NCBI RefSeq assembly: GCF_000143685.1
Contig: NC_014328.1
Coordinates: 3,224,001-3,288,000, forward strand
DNA from: Clostridium ljungdahlii DSM 13528
GTDB taxonomy: Bacteria; Bacillota; Clostridia; Clostridiales; Clostridiaceae
Length of the DNA stretch: 64,000 bases
Reading direction: 5' to 3'
Notes under the pieces: model-generated
Seen by the model: only the letters and a program-made list of their open reading frames with translations
Told to the model about the DNA's origin: nothing
Databases searched by the model: none
Shown here: piece by piece, positions 37,476-46,211 of the stretch
Numbering within the stretch: position 1 is the stretch's first letter
How the letters are laid out: the number at the start of each line of letters is the position of its first letter
Made by a program: the position numbers and the translations under genes

Positions 37476-38444
37476 TTATCTTATTACAAAATTAAACAAA
37501 TAACCAGTAAATACTATTCCGAGTGCTACTACCCCAAAGAATACTGCTAATAATTTAGGCTTTAAAACCCTTCTTAAAAGAATTGCCTCTGGCAAACTAA
37601 GTGCTGTAACTGCCATCATAAATGCTAGCGATGTTCCCATTGCAACTCCAGCTCTTGTAAGTTCACTAACTAATGGAATTACTCCAGCAGCATTTGAATA
37701 CAATGGAACTCCAATTACAACTGCTACAAATACTGCAAATGGATTACTCTTTCCTGCATATTTTGCTAATGCTCCTGCTGGAATCCATCCATGTATAAAG
37801 CCACCTATAGCAATACCGATTATTACGTACAGCCATATTTTCTTTATCAAATCTCTTGTAAAATTCCAGGAATCAATTAATCTTTCCTTTGTAGTTGGAT
37901 CCGGCAATTCCAAATCAGAATTCATTTGCATTTTATAAACATATCCTTCCACATACTTTTCCATTTTTAATTTTCCAATTATAATACCACTTATTATCGC
38001 AATTATTTCACCAGAAACTACATAAATCACAGCTATTTTTATTCCAAACAGACCATAAAGAAGTCCTAATGCAACTTCATTTACCATTGGCGCAGCTATT
38101 AGAAAGGAAAATGTAACTCCAAGAGGTACTCCTGCTTCAACAAAGCCAATAAAAAGCGGCACTGCAGAACATGAACAAAATGGTGTTACAATTCCAAGCA
38201 ATGCTGCAAGAACATGCCCAATAAATGTACTTCCTTTACTCTTTGCAAGTATCTTTTTCGTTTTTTCCGGCGGAAAGAAGCTTCTTATAAAAGTTATTAC
38301 ATAAATTATAATTAATAGTAAAATAAATATCTTTATTGTATCAAATACAAAGAAATTTAAAGCACTGCCAATTCTACTTTCTTTAACAATTCCAAATACA
38401 TTATAAATAAGCCAATCAGCAAAAATTTGTAATGGTGTAAACAT
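37476..38444 (-). CDS. Permease of the DUF318/YraQ (ArsP-like) family
   Basis: 322 residues, about eight to nine membrane helices. It has the family's duplicated motif regions (GIVTPFCSCSAVPLFIGFVEAG with the CSCS cysteines, and VIGVPLYSNAAGVIPLV). Members export organoarsenicals or other soft metal species. Upstream on the same strand are a small thioredoxin and an ArsR with a CVC metal site, the common arrangement for a metalloid-responsive unit. A structured repeat splits it from those genes. Confidence 0.83.
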   Translation of the reverse strand: MFTPLQIFADWLIYNVFGIVKESRIGSALNFFVFDTIKIFILLLIIIYVITFIRSFFPPEKTKKILAKSKGSTFIGHVLAALLGIVTPFCSCSAVPLFIGFVEAGVPLGVTFSFLIAAPMVNEVALGLLYGLFGIKIAVIYVVSGEIIAIISGIIIGKLKMEKYVEGYVYKMQMNSDLELPDPTTKERLIDSWNFTRDLIKKIWLYVIIGIAIGGFIHGWIPAGALAKYAGKSNPFAVFVAVVIGVPLYSNAAGVIPLVSELTRAGVAMGTSLAFMMAVTALSLPEAILLRRVLKPKLLAVFFGVVALGIVFTGYLFNFVIR

Positions 38445-38464
38445 GGTATCTCTCCCTTCAAATT

Positions 38465-38593
38465 ATCAATGAATCTTACTTAGTGGGAGTTTGTTTCTCC
38501 CACTAAGTTTAGATGAATTATCTAGGGGCGTAGCTACTGTTAGCTCCCACTTTGATAAAAGTGGGAGTGTTACAGTAGGTAGCCATCAGATAA
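38465..38593 (+). repeat. Structured intergenic repeat, copy F (second subfamily)
   Basis: Nearly identical to copy C at 18.0 kb: ATCAATGAATCTTA, hairpin CTTAGTGGGAG/CTCCCACTAAG, TTATCT, inner hairpin CTACTGTTAGCTCCCAC/GTGGGAGTGTTACAGTAG, and CATCAGATAA. Where copy F has CTCCCAC/GTGGGAG, copy C has CTTCCGC/GTGGAAG, a paired change in one stem. It lies within the presumed ArsR-thioredoxin-permease operon, antisense to it. Confidence 0.88.
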
Positions 38594-38684
38594 CTTTATA
38601 ATTAAATACTTATATTCTCTTTTAAAATATTGGACTTTAATCCTATTAAAATAGGGTCAAGTCCCGTTTTAACATAGTTTATTT

Positions 38685-38924
38685 TTATTTTTCATCATTA
38701 ATATATTTTTTAATTTCGTCAACACCTGAAACCTTTCCAACCATTTTAACCTTTTCATTGATAACTATAGCAGGTGTTCTCATAACTCCATATTTCATAA
38801 TATCCTTAATATCCTCTACCTTTGTAATTTTAACATCTCCATTGAACTCTTTAGCAGCCTCCCTGGCATTCGCTTCAAGTTTCTTACAATTTGAGCACCC
38901 TGTTCCTAAAATTTTTATTTCCAT
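38685..38924 (-). CDS. Small thioredoxin family protein (redox-active disulfide protein 2)
   Basis: 79 residues, a minimal thioredoxin fold with the active site GTGCSNCKKLE (C10, C13) and the cis-Pro region VMRTPAIVINEKV. Such proteins often accompany ArsR and permease genes. GGAGG precedes the ATG. It starts 28 bases after the ArsR stop. Confidence 0.88.
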   Translation of the reverse strand: MEIKILGTGCSNCKKLEANAREAAKEFNGDVKITKVEDIKDIMKYGVMRTPAIVINEKVKMVGKVSGVDEIKKYINDEK

Positions 38925-38952
38925 AATTAAACCTCCTGAATTTATTTATATT

Positions 38953-39246
38953 TTATTTTAAATCGTGCAAATAACTCACAGCAAATTTATCAACACTATC
39001 AATAATACTTTTTATTTCTTCACTACTTATCTTGTAATGAATATTCATGCCAACTTTTTCAGATGATAATATACCGGCTTCCTTAAGTATTTTTAAATGC
39101 TGGGATAAATTAGCTTGACTAAATTCTATATGTTCATTTAATTTACATACACATTTGGGTCCATCATATAAAAACTTAACTATTTTATATCTTATAGGAT
39201 GCCCCAATGCTTTAAAAATTCTAACACTCACTTCTTGTTGATTCAT
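38953..39246 (-). CDS. ArsR family regulator with CVC metal-binding motif
   Basis: 97 residues from ATG at 39246 (GGAGGAAA before it). The winged HTH reads FSQANLSQHLKILKEAGIL. The motif KCVCKLNEH matches the alpha3 CVC site that binds arsenite in ArsR. It probably represses itself, the thioredoxin and the permease genes, and releases on metalloid binding. Confidence 0.85.
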   Translation of the reverse strand: MNQQEVSVRIFKALGHPIRYKIVKFLYDGPKCVCKLNEHIEFSQANLSQHLKILKEAGILSSEKVGMNIHYKISSEEIKSIIDSVDKFAVSYLHDLK

Positions 39247-39425
39247 GATTTTCCTCCGCAAGATAATAACCTTATAATTAAATGCTTATATGCTTATAAT
39301 ATATATTAATATGTATCATGTCAATATATATTAAGTAATTTAAAAGCAGTATATTATCACTTACCAACCATTTTTCTTTCATTTCTTTGCTTTTACTGAA
39401 ACATTTAGCCTGGCATAGAATACGT

Positions 39426-40112
39426 CTAGTCTTTTAATATTTCATTCAAATCCTTAAGTATTACTATTTTTCCTCTTTCTAATCTTATATATCCTCTTTT
39501 TTCAAGACCTTTTAGTTTTCTGCTAACAACTTCTCTAACCGAATCAACCTCAAATGCTAATTGACTGTGTGTTGTATAAATTATATTACTATCTTTATTA
39601 ATAAGTAACCTGATAAGCCTTGATTCTAAAGATTCATGAATTATTCTTTCCTTGTTCTCTATAACAATATTAAATTTATTATATAAGTCTTTATACATAT
39701 ATGATAAAAACTCATTATTCTCTATAAGGTACTTTTCGACTATGTTAAATGGAATTATACATAGTTCAGAATTCTGAATCGCCTTACCTACTATTTTTAA
39801 AGATTTCAAGTTTGACAAACAACTCAAAGCTTCATGACAAAATTCTCCTTGCTCTATGTTATAAAGATTAGTTTCATCTCCATCTTCATTAATTTTTTGT
39901 ATTTTTATTGTACCTTTTATGACAAATGGTACTCCTTCACATGTTTCCTCTATTAATTTTGCATACTCATTAAAATGTATAATTTTAAAAATTGCTTTTC
40001 TTTTTAATATTCCATTATTATTTATATCGATTTTCTCTAATACTGGATATGCTTTATATAAAGATTTTATACTTTTTAACCTATTGCTTAAATTTTCATC
40101 ACGATTAACCAT
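39426..40112 (-). CDS. Crp/Fnr family transcriptional regulator
   Basis: 228 residues. A cyclic-nucleotide-binding-like beta barrel (about 20-140) is followed by a Crp-type HTH (THSQLAFEVDSVREVVSRKLKGLEKRGYI). The Fnr N-terminal Cys cluster is absent; three internal Cys (in EETCEG, EFCHEALSC) are not in an Fe-S pattern. Could respond to redox state, a small ligand or haem. Separated from the upstream polyferredoxin gene by a terminator. Confidence 0.85.
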   Translation of the reverse strand: MVNRDENLSNRLKSIKSLYKAYPVLEKIDINNNGILKRKAIFKIIHFNEYAKLIEETCEGVPFVIKGTIKIQKINEDGDETNLYNIEQGEFCHEALSCLSNLKSLKIVGKAIQNSELCIIPFNIVEKYLIENNEFLSYMYKDLYNKFNIVIENKERIIHESLESRLIRLLINKDSNIIYTTHSQLAFEVDSVREVVSRKLKGLEKRGYIRLERGKIVILKDLNEILKD

Positions 40113-40190
40113 TTATTTTCCTCCACGATTTTGCCATATATAAATTTTTAACAAATATATTTTATTTGGCAACACATATAATATATCAAA

Positions 40191-40225
40191 AAAAGAGGAT
40201 GAATTACTATACAGCATCCCCTCTT
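40191..40225 (-). terminator. Terminator between polyferredoxin and Crp/Fnr genes
   Basis: AAAAGAGGATG and CATCCCCTCTTT pair around a 12-base loop. On the minus strand it ends in CTCTTTTTTT, so it terminates the polyferredoxin transcript. Confidence 0.7.
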
Positions 40226-40239
40226 TAATACAATTACAA

Positions 40240-40896
40240 TTATTTTAAGTCAATCTTATTATGTCCTATTGCCTTTCTAGGACATACACTTACACATTTT
40301 TCACATTGTATGCAATCAGGATGACTCAGAAGATCACCTTTGTATTCATAAGGGACTATTCCTAATGAACACTTTTTTTCGCATATTTTACAAGAAACAC
40401 AATTCGATGATACTTGTAGTACTTTTTTATTAGTTCTAAATTTTGATATAATTGATGCTATAGTTCCCATGGGACAAAAATTACACCAGGTTCTATGATT
40501 ATAGAACAAAGATAATACTATACCAATTATTGTCGTTACAACAATAATCCTATAAAATACCATTCCAATACCATAAAAATTTCCCCAATTTCGTTTAATT
40601 CCTAATGTAAACATAGTCATCATAAATACTACAACTAAAATCCTAAAATAATAAGATTTTAAAAGCTTAGGCACTTTTCTTTTATTACTAAATTTAGAAA
40701 CTATATTATCATAAAAACTTCCTCTTGGACATAAATTACCACACCAAAATCTTCCTTTAAATATAGAAACGATTATAGGTGCTGCCATACAGATGACCGC
40801 TACTACTGAGAATCTCAGGTCAATTAATCCTAATAATACAAATGCAATTAATAATATAAATGAATACTTTTTCCACAATTTAAAAATTTCTTTCAT
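40240..40896 (-). CDS. NapH/MauN-like membrane polyferredoxin
   Basis: 218 residues, about four membrane helices with two NapH-type Cys-Pro motifs (WCGNLCPRGS and WCNFCPMGT) and a C-terminal 2[4Fe-4S] domain (CVSCKICEKKC, CIQCEKCVSVCP). It should pass electrons across or along the membrane; the partner is unknown. It lies beside a Crp/Fnr gene, and a second polyferredoxin of this type lies at 44.6 kb. Confidence 0.83.
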   Translation of the reverse strand: MKEIFKLWKKYSFILLIAFVLLGLIDLRFSVVAVICMAAPIIVSIFKGRFWCGNLCPRGSFYDNIVSKFSNKRKVPKLLKSYYFRILVVVFMMTMFTLGIKRNWGNFYGIGMVFYRIIVVTTIIGIVLSLFYNHRTWCNFCPMGTIASIISKFRTNKKVLQVSSNCVSCKICEKKCSLGIVPYEYKGDLLSHPDCIQCEKCVSVCPRKAIGHNKIDLK

Positions 40897-40994
40897 AAAA
40901 CCCCTCCGTCAGCTTAGTTCTTATGAATTTATTATAAATTAATTATTTAAATATCTAAGTGACTTAGTCACACTAACACTTCCTGAAAATAAAA

Positions 40995-41046
40995 AGATAG
41001 TATAATACATTAGATTTGCAACCAAAAATCAATGTATTATACTATT
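40995..41046 (-). terminator. Terminator after the secreted DUF2680 gene
   Basis: AGATAGTATAATACATT and AATGTATTATACTAT pair over 15 bp or more with a loop of about 18 bases; the minus strand continues in TTTTTATTTTC. Confidence 0.75.
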
Positions 41047-41052
41047 TCTCAT

Positions 41053-41493
41053 TTACTTATGCCCTTTTCCTCTCATACCATTTCCCTGCATATGACCAGT
41101 ATTACCATTACAGCTGTTTATATTATTCTTTATATTTTCTTTTAAAGAATCACCCTGCTCTTTTGTAATTGTTCCCTTTGATACTGCTTCATCAATAGAT
41201 TTTGACTTTTCTTTAATTAGTGCTGCTTTGAATTCGTCAATAGTCATACCCTTGTCTTTTGCCAAATCATACATGGTCTTTCCTGAATTTAAGCCATCGG
41301 TTATTTCCTTGTCCGTCATTCCAAGTTTGTCCTTTAATACAGAAGATACATAATCATAGCCTCTCATGGAAGTTATTCTTCCAAATCCTAATCCATGATT
41401 TGTATAATTAGTTGTTGTTTCTGCATAAACGGTGGCGCTTGCTCCTACTACCAATACCACCGCCAATGCTGCTAAAAAATTCTTTCCTTTCAC
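41053..41493 (-). CDS. Secreted DUF2680-like protein
   Basis: 146 residues. The signal peptide (ALAVVLVVGASATVYAE) is cleaved near residue 25. The mature part contains helices (VLKDKLGMTDKEITDGLN, TIDEFKAALIKEKSKSIDEAV) like DUF2680 secreted proteins of Clostridia, ending in a Gly/His/Lys-rich tail. GTG start with AAGGAGG eight bases before it. Divergent from the two-component system, possibly a target or stress reporter of it. Confidence 0.68.
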   Translation of the reverse strand: MKGKNFLAALAVVLVVGASATVYAETTTNYTNHGLGFGRITSMRGYDYVSSVLKDKLGMTDKEITDGLNSGKTMYDLAKDKGMTIDEFKAALIKEKSKSIDEAVSKGTITKEQGDSLKENIKNNINSCNGNTGHMQGNGMRGKGHK

Positions 41494-41713
41494 TTTTCAT
41501 TCCTCCTTAATTTTACTTTCAATTTGTTGGGTATACTATGATAATAAATAAATTTCAATATAAAAAAGTGTCCTAATTGTGTTATATTTATTAAAATTTA
41601 CTTGAATATGTTTACAATTAAATCACAATCATAACAAATATAGTCCACAATTATTTCACACTTCTAATTATTACGGATGATATAATCTAACCAAGATAAC
41701 GAGGTGATACAAG

Positions 41714-42406
41714 ATGGATAAAAATATTTTAATTGCTGATGATAATATAGAAATTATTAAAATCTTAAAGCCTTATATAGAAAAAGAGGGCTTTACCGTA
41801 ATTTTTGCCCTTGATGGAGAAGAAGCATTATTAAAATTTAACCATTATAATCCACAGTTAATCTTACTTGACATTATGATGCCCTTAATGGATGGAATTG
41901 AGGTTTGCAATAAAATAAGAGAAAAATCAAATACTCCAATAATAATGATAACAGCCAAAAGTGAAGATGCCGACAAAATTTTAGGGTTAAATTCCGGCGC
42001 TGATGATTATATTGTAAAGCCATTTAGCCCTGGAGAAGTAGTAGCAAGGATAAAGGCTGTCTTAAGAAGAATTACTTTTCCTGAAAGTAATAAAATGTCA
42101 CTAATTAAATATGAATCTCTTGAATTAGACATTGACAATTACTCAGTTAAACTAAAAGGTAAGAATATTAATCTTACTAAAAAAGAAATTGAGGTTTTAT
42201 GGATGCTCTCAAGTTCACCTAACAAAATAGTTTCAAGGGATGATTTACTGGACAACATATGGGGTGTGGATTACTTTGGAGACCCAAGGACAGTAGATAC
42301 CCATATAAAAAGGATAAGGTCAAAACTTCACCTTAATGGGCAATATAACTGGGACATTAAAACTATTTGGGCTATAGGATATAAATTTGAGGTGAAAGAT
42401 GTTTAA
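41714..42406 (+). CDS. OmpR-family response regulator
   Basis: 230 residues. The receiver has the phospho-Asp in LLDIMMPL and KPFSPGE. The C-terminal winged helix (EIEVLWMLSSSPNKIVSRDDLL, RTVDTHIKRIRSKL) is OmpR type. Its gene overlaps the histidine kinase gene by eight bases, and two further genes follow without gaps. Confidence 0.93.
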   Translation: MDKNILIADDNIEIIKILKPYIEKEGFTVIFALDGEEALLKFNHYNPQLILLDIMMPLMDGIEVCNKIREKSNTPIIMITAKSEDADKILGLNSGADDYIVKPFSPGEVVARIKAVLRRITFPESNKMSLIKYESLELDIDNYSVKLKGKNINLTKKEIEVLWMLSSSPNKIVSRDDLLDNIWGVDYFGDPRTVDTHIKRIRSKLHLNGQYNWDIKTIWAIGYKFEVKDV

Positions 42407-44201
42407 AAAAAATATTACTTTTAAGCTTACCCTTGGCTTTTTAACAATTGTTATCGTTTCAACTCTTTTAATTGGAATTATTGCATTAAATGTATTTAAA
42501 AACAATATCTATGAAATCAAAAGAAATAATATGAAAAAACATGCTTTAGAAATTTCAAATACTATTAGGCCTTATATGTCTCAAAGCACTAAAGAAAAAA
42601 GTTTTGTAAATATTATAAATTTAATAGACTCCATTGATAACGCAAAACTTTGGATACTAGATTCCAATAAAAATATTATAAGTGCGTCAAATAATAAAGA
42701 TACTGCTCTCACTTACATTAACGATGCAGATGTAAAAAAAACATACAATTCTATTACTAAAAAAGTATTCACTGGTTCAGAAACATACGGTGAGATATAC
42801 AACCCTTACTATAAAGAATACATGATGACTACAGCAGTTCCAATAAAAAATAGCAGCAGCACTGTAATAGGTGCAGTAATTCTTAATTCTTCTTTATATG
42901 ATTTATCAAATTCTATGAACAAATTTTTTATATATATAGTTTTAACTCTTATAGGCGAAATATGCCTTGCTGGATTTATGGGATATTATTTTTCCAAAAA
43001 TATATCTAAACCATTAAAAAAAATAAATTCATCTGCACTTGAACTGGCAAGAGGTCACTATGGAATAAAGACAAATATATATCATAAAGATGAAATTGGA
43101 GAATTATCAAATTCATTTGATTTATTATCTCTAAAACTTCAGTACACCATAGGCAAACTTTTTGAAGAAAAAACTAAGTTAAGTAATGTACTAACAAGTA
43201 TGAGCGAGGGTATTTTATCTCTAGATACAAATTTTCATATTATAAATATTAATCACTCTACCTTAGAACTGCTGTCTTTAAAGAACATTGAATCAGACAC
43301 AAAAGTTAATGAAATATTACTAAATTTAAATATAATTGAAGAGTTTAATTTTACTATATCAAATGATACTAAAAAATCTACAGTAAAAGAATATCTAAAT
43401 AAAGTATTAAATTTCTCTATATCTCCTATAAAAAATAATTTAAATCAAGTTATAGGTGGTGTAATTCTTATTCAAGATGTAAGTGAAAAAGAAAAACTTG
43501 AACAAATGCGAAAAGACTTTATTTCAAATGTTTCACATGAATTTAGAACTCCTTTAACAGTCATAAAAGGCAACTTAGAATCTATTGTAGATGGAATAAC
43601 TCAACCAGAATGTATACAAGATACCTGTATTACACTCCTAAATGAAACTAACAGGCTTGAAAGAATGGTTAAAGATTTGCTTAATTTAAGCAAATTAGAA
43701 TCCGGTAAATTAGAGATTGATTTTAATGAACTAGATATCAATATGCTAGTTAATGACACCATACGAAGTATTAAGCCCCTAATAGATGCTAAATCCATAG
43801 ATTTGCAGCTATCTTTACAGAATAATTTACCACCATTATTTAGTGACTATGACAAGTTGAAGCAATTACTCATAATATTTTTAGATAATGGAATTAAATT
43901 TTCACAAAATAAAGGTAAGTTAAAGATATCCTCATGTTCTGATAATGAAAATATTTGTATAACTATTGAAGACAATGGAATTGGTATACCCGAAGATGAA
44001 ATTCAGTATTTAGGTGAAAAATTTTTCAAAGCTGACAAATCAAGAACTTCAAACGCTGGTGGAACTGGACTTGGACTTTCAATTGCAAAAAGATTAGTAA
44101 AAGTTTTAAATGGACATTTTTCTATAGAAAGTGAACTTACAAAAGGAACAAGAATAACTATTTCTTTTCCAGCAAAGTCTAAAAATGAGGTGAAATTATG
44201 A
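42399..44201 (+). CDS. Sensor histidine kinase (two TM, HAMP, PAS, HisKA, HATPase)
   Basis: 600 residues. Membrane helices at about 8-30 and 175-198 flank an extracellular Cache-like sensor. Then HAMP, a PAS region (LTSMSEGILSLDTNFHIININ), the phospho-His in NVSHEFRTPLTVIKGN, and G boxes DNGIGIPEDE and GTGLGLSIA. Cognate to the preceding response regulator. The signal is unknown; the downstream membrane polyferredoxin suggests redox or envelope state. Confidence 0.92.
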   Translation: MFKKNITFKLTLGFLTIVIVSTLLIGIIALNVFKNNIYEIKRNNMKKHALEISNTIRPYMSQSTKEKSFVNIINLIDSIDNAKLWILDSNKNIISASNNKDTALTYINDADVKKTYNSITKKVFTGSETYGEIYNPYYKEYMMTTAVPIKNSSSTVIGAVILNSSLYDLSNSMNKFFIYIVLTLIGEICLAGFMGYYFSKNISKPLKKINSSALELARGHYGIKTNIYHKDEIGELSNSFDLLSLKLQYTIGKLFEEKTKLSNVLTSMSEGILSLDTNFHIININHSTLELLSLKNIESDTKVNEILLNLNIIEEFNFTISNDTKKSTVKEYLNKVLNFSISPIKNNLNQVIGGVILIQDVSEKEKLEQMRKDFISNVSHEFRTPLTVIKGNLESIVDGITQPECIQDTCITLLNETNRLERMVKDLLNLSKLESGKLEIDFNELDINMLVNDTIRSIKPLIDAKSIDLQLSLQNNLPPLFSDYDKLKQLLIIFLDNGIKFSQNKGKLKISSCSDNENICITIEDNGIGIPEDEIQYLGEKFFKADKSRTSNAGGTGLGLSIAKRLVKVLNGHFSIESELTKGTRITISFPAKSKNEVKL

Positions 44202-44623
44202 TGAGACATGGATATCATATGGGACTAGGGTTTTATGGTTCTTATATTTTAATATTTCTTCTATTAATTATTTCAGTCTTAATATTTTTAGTATTAAAAA
44301 GTAAGCCTTCTTTAAATTCCTTTATAATAAGGCTTCTAGATATACTTAAAGAAGAATATGCTTCTGGTGCCCTTACTGCCGATGAATTTATAGAAAGGAA
44401 ATCTATTATTGAAGATATTAAATATTCAAATTCTTATACCCCTATACTTATTGAAAGATATGCAAAATGTGAAATAACTACAAAAGAATTTTTAAATATC
44501 AAAAATGAAATTGAAAGTAATAATTATAATGCTTCTATATGTGAAGAACTTGCAAAGGGGAAACTTTCCTATGATAAATTTAAATTAAAAATATCAGGAG
44601 GACAAATGAATGAAAAGCAATAA
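44198..44623 (+). CDS. Membrane-anchored protein with three SHOCT-like repeats
   Basis: 141 residues. One N-terminal membrane helix (SYILIFLLLIISVLIFLVL) is followed by three short helical-hairpin repeats of SHOCT type: EEYASGALTADEFIERKSII, ERYAKCEITTKEFLNIKNEI and EELAKGKLSYDKFKLKI. SHOCT units are thought to mediate oligomerisation or membrane targeting. It overlaps the kinase gene by four bases and the next gene by 14, so it is translationally coupled to both. Confidence 0.75.
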   Translation: MMRHGYHMGLGFYGSYILIFLLLIISVLIFLVLKSKPSLNSFIIRLLDILKEEYASGALTADEFIERKSIIEDIKYSNSYTPILIERYAKCEITTKEFLNIKNEIESNNYNASICEELAKGKLSYDKFKLKISGGQMNEKQ

Positions 44624-45758
44624 ATTATTAAAAAGCTTACGCTACTTTTTACTTGCAGTGTTCTTGATACTTATTACAATTGAAGCTTACCTCCATCAAC
44701 TGCTTGGAGGCAGCAAATCACCATCTATACATGCACTGTGTCCCTATGGAGCCTTAGAATCACTTTACAGCTTGATCTTTGGCGGAACATTTATACAAAA
44801 AATATTTTCAGGTACACTTATTCTCCTTATCATAACATTATTAATCGCACTGATCTTCAGGAAAAGCTTTTGTGGGCTTATATGTCCTTTTGGTGCTCTT
44901 CAAGAGTTCTTTGGGATTATAGGCAAAAAAATATTTAAAACGAGACTTACTGTACCATCAAATATAGACAAGCCTTTAAGATACCTTAAGTACATTGTCC
45001 TTGCAATAACACTATATTTCGCATGGAAAACTGCTGGTTTGTGGATGAATCCCTATGACCCCTGGGCAGCATATGGGCATATATCTGAAGGCATATCTTC
45101 CCTTACTGGCGAATACCTAATTGCTTTTATTATACTAATAGTCACTATAATTGGCTCTTTATTATATGACAGATTCTTTTGTAAATACCTTTGTCCTATG
45201 GGTGCATTTTACGGCATAATTTCAAGAATAAGTCCAGCAAAAATAGTAAGAAATAATGATACCTGTATTAATTGTGGTCTATGCAGCAAAAATTGTCCTG
45301 TTAATATTAAAGTTTCTGAGCTTAAAGAAATTAAATCTGCTGAATGTATTAATTGTCAAACTTGTATACTATCTTGTCCTGAAAAAAATGCCTTAGAATT
45401 TAAAATTAAAAATAAATCCGTTAAACCAGTATTTATTTTAAGCTTTGTAATTTTATTGTTCTTTGGAGGAATAGGCATTACTAAACTTACAGGAATATAC
45501 CAGGATACGCCTCCTAAAATATCTCTTGAAACTACAACTGCCTCTGGCACTAAAACTTCTGAAATTAAAATAAATCCTGAAGAAATAAAAGGTTATATGA
45601 CTTTGCAAGAAGTATCTGAAGCATTTAAAGTTGATTTAAACGAATTGTATAAAAAACTTAATATACCTAATTCCATTCCAAAGGATACAAAATTAAAAGA
45701 CATTAAAAACTTTATTGCCGATTTTAAAGTGGAAAAAGCTAGAGAAGCACTGAAGTAA
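44610..45758 (+). CDS. NapH/YccM-like membrane polyferredoxin with extra C-terminal domain
   Basis: 382 residues. Five to six membrane helices hold CP motifs (ALCPYGALES, GLICPFGALQ, KYLCPMGAFY), then 2[4Fe-4S] (CINCGLCSKNCP, CINCQTCILSCP), a further helix, and an outer C-terminal domain (MTLQEVSEAFKVDLNELYKKLNIP) with a helical motif like those of the DUF2680 protein at 41.1 kb. Fourth gene of the two-component operon, where such a protein is unusual. Confidence 0.82.
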   Translation: MKSNKLLKSLRYFLLAVFLILITIEAYLHQLLGGSKSPSIHALCPYGALESLYSLIFGGTFIQKIFSGTLILLIITLLIALIFRKSFCGLICPFGALQEFFGIIGKKIFKTRLTVPSNIDKPLRYLKYIVLAITLYFAWKTAGLWMNPYDPWAAYGHISEGISSLTGEYLIAFIILIVTIIGSLLYDRFFCKYLCPMGAFYGIISRISPAKIVRNNDTCINCGLCSKNCPVNIKVSELKEIKSAECINCQTCILSCPEKNALEFKIKNKSVKPVFILSFVILLFFGGIGITKLTGIYQDTPPKISLETTTASGTKTSEIKINPEEIKGYMTLQEVSEAFKVDLNELYKKLNIPNSIPKDTKLKDIKNFIADFKVEKAREALK

Positions 45759-45781
45759 GCTATCATATACTGAGAAAAGAT

Positions 45782-45807
45782 AAACCGAGAGTCAAAACTC
45801 CCGGTTT
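45782..45807 (+). terminator. Terminator of the two-component/polyferredoxin operon
   Basis: AAACCGAGAGT and ACTCCCGGTTT pair with one mismatch around CAAA, followed by ATTGATTTTT. Confidence 0.7.
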
Positions 45808-46003
45808 ATTGATTTTTCGTTTCTAATTCTTTAATTATCAGGTCATCAACATATTCATCACAATTTTTGCAATAATATTTTATCTCTATTTCTTTTCCAC
45901 ACTTCTCATGACATACTGTTCTTTTGCAACTTTTTAAATATTTATTTGCCCATATAATAATCGAATTAAACACATGCTTAAAGTCTCTTCCCTTTTCTGT
46001 CAC
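45806..46003 (-). pseudogene. HxlR-family regulator, 5'-truncated remnant
   Basis: Only the C-terminal 65 codons remain (TEKGRDFKHVFNSIIIWANKY, then a Cys-rich tail with CHEKCGK and CKNCDEY), matching the end of HxlR winged-helix regulators, which normally have 100-120 residues. The frame begins right where a fragment of the structured repeat family ends, with no SD and no HTH. The HTH part has been lost at the repeat junction, so the fragment is probably non-functional. Confidence 0.7.
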
Positions 46004-46041
46004 CCTACTGTAACGCTCCCTCTAAGTAAGATTCATTGATA
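46004..46041 (-). repeat. Collapsed remnant of the structured repeat (second subfamily)
   Basis: CCTACTGTAACGCTCCC matches the 3' arm of copies C and F in inverse orientation, and it runs straight into CTAAGTAAGATTCATTGAT, the inverse of their 5' end. The middle of the element is missing, as if deleted between the two CTCCC stretches. It abuts the truncated HxlR gene. Confidence 0.75.
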
Positions 46042-46079
46042 ATAAAAAAAGATGTAAATTTAGAAATCTACATCTTTTT

Positions 46080-46211
46080 TTATCCGATGACTACCTGCTC
46101 TAATACTCACACTTTTCCAAGTGGGAGTAAAGAGCCGCTAAGTCCCTGGATAACGATTTCTAAGCATCAGGTGGAGTCAAAACTCCATCTGATGCCAAGA
46201 ACTCTGTTTAT
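46080..46211 (-). repeat. Structured intergenic repeat, copy G (short form)
   Basis: On the minus strand it begins ATAAACAGAGTTCTTGG directly after the stop codon of the M24 peptidase gene, with hairpin CATCAGATGGAGT/ACTCCACCTGATG, TTATCCAGGGAC, the inner hairpin GGCTCTTTACTCCCACTT/AAGTGTGAGTATTAGAGC and CATCGGATAA. Very close to copy B. Confidence 0.88.
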
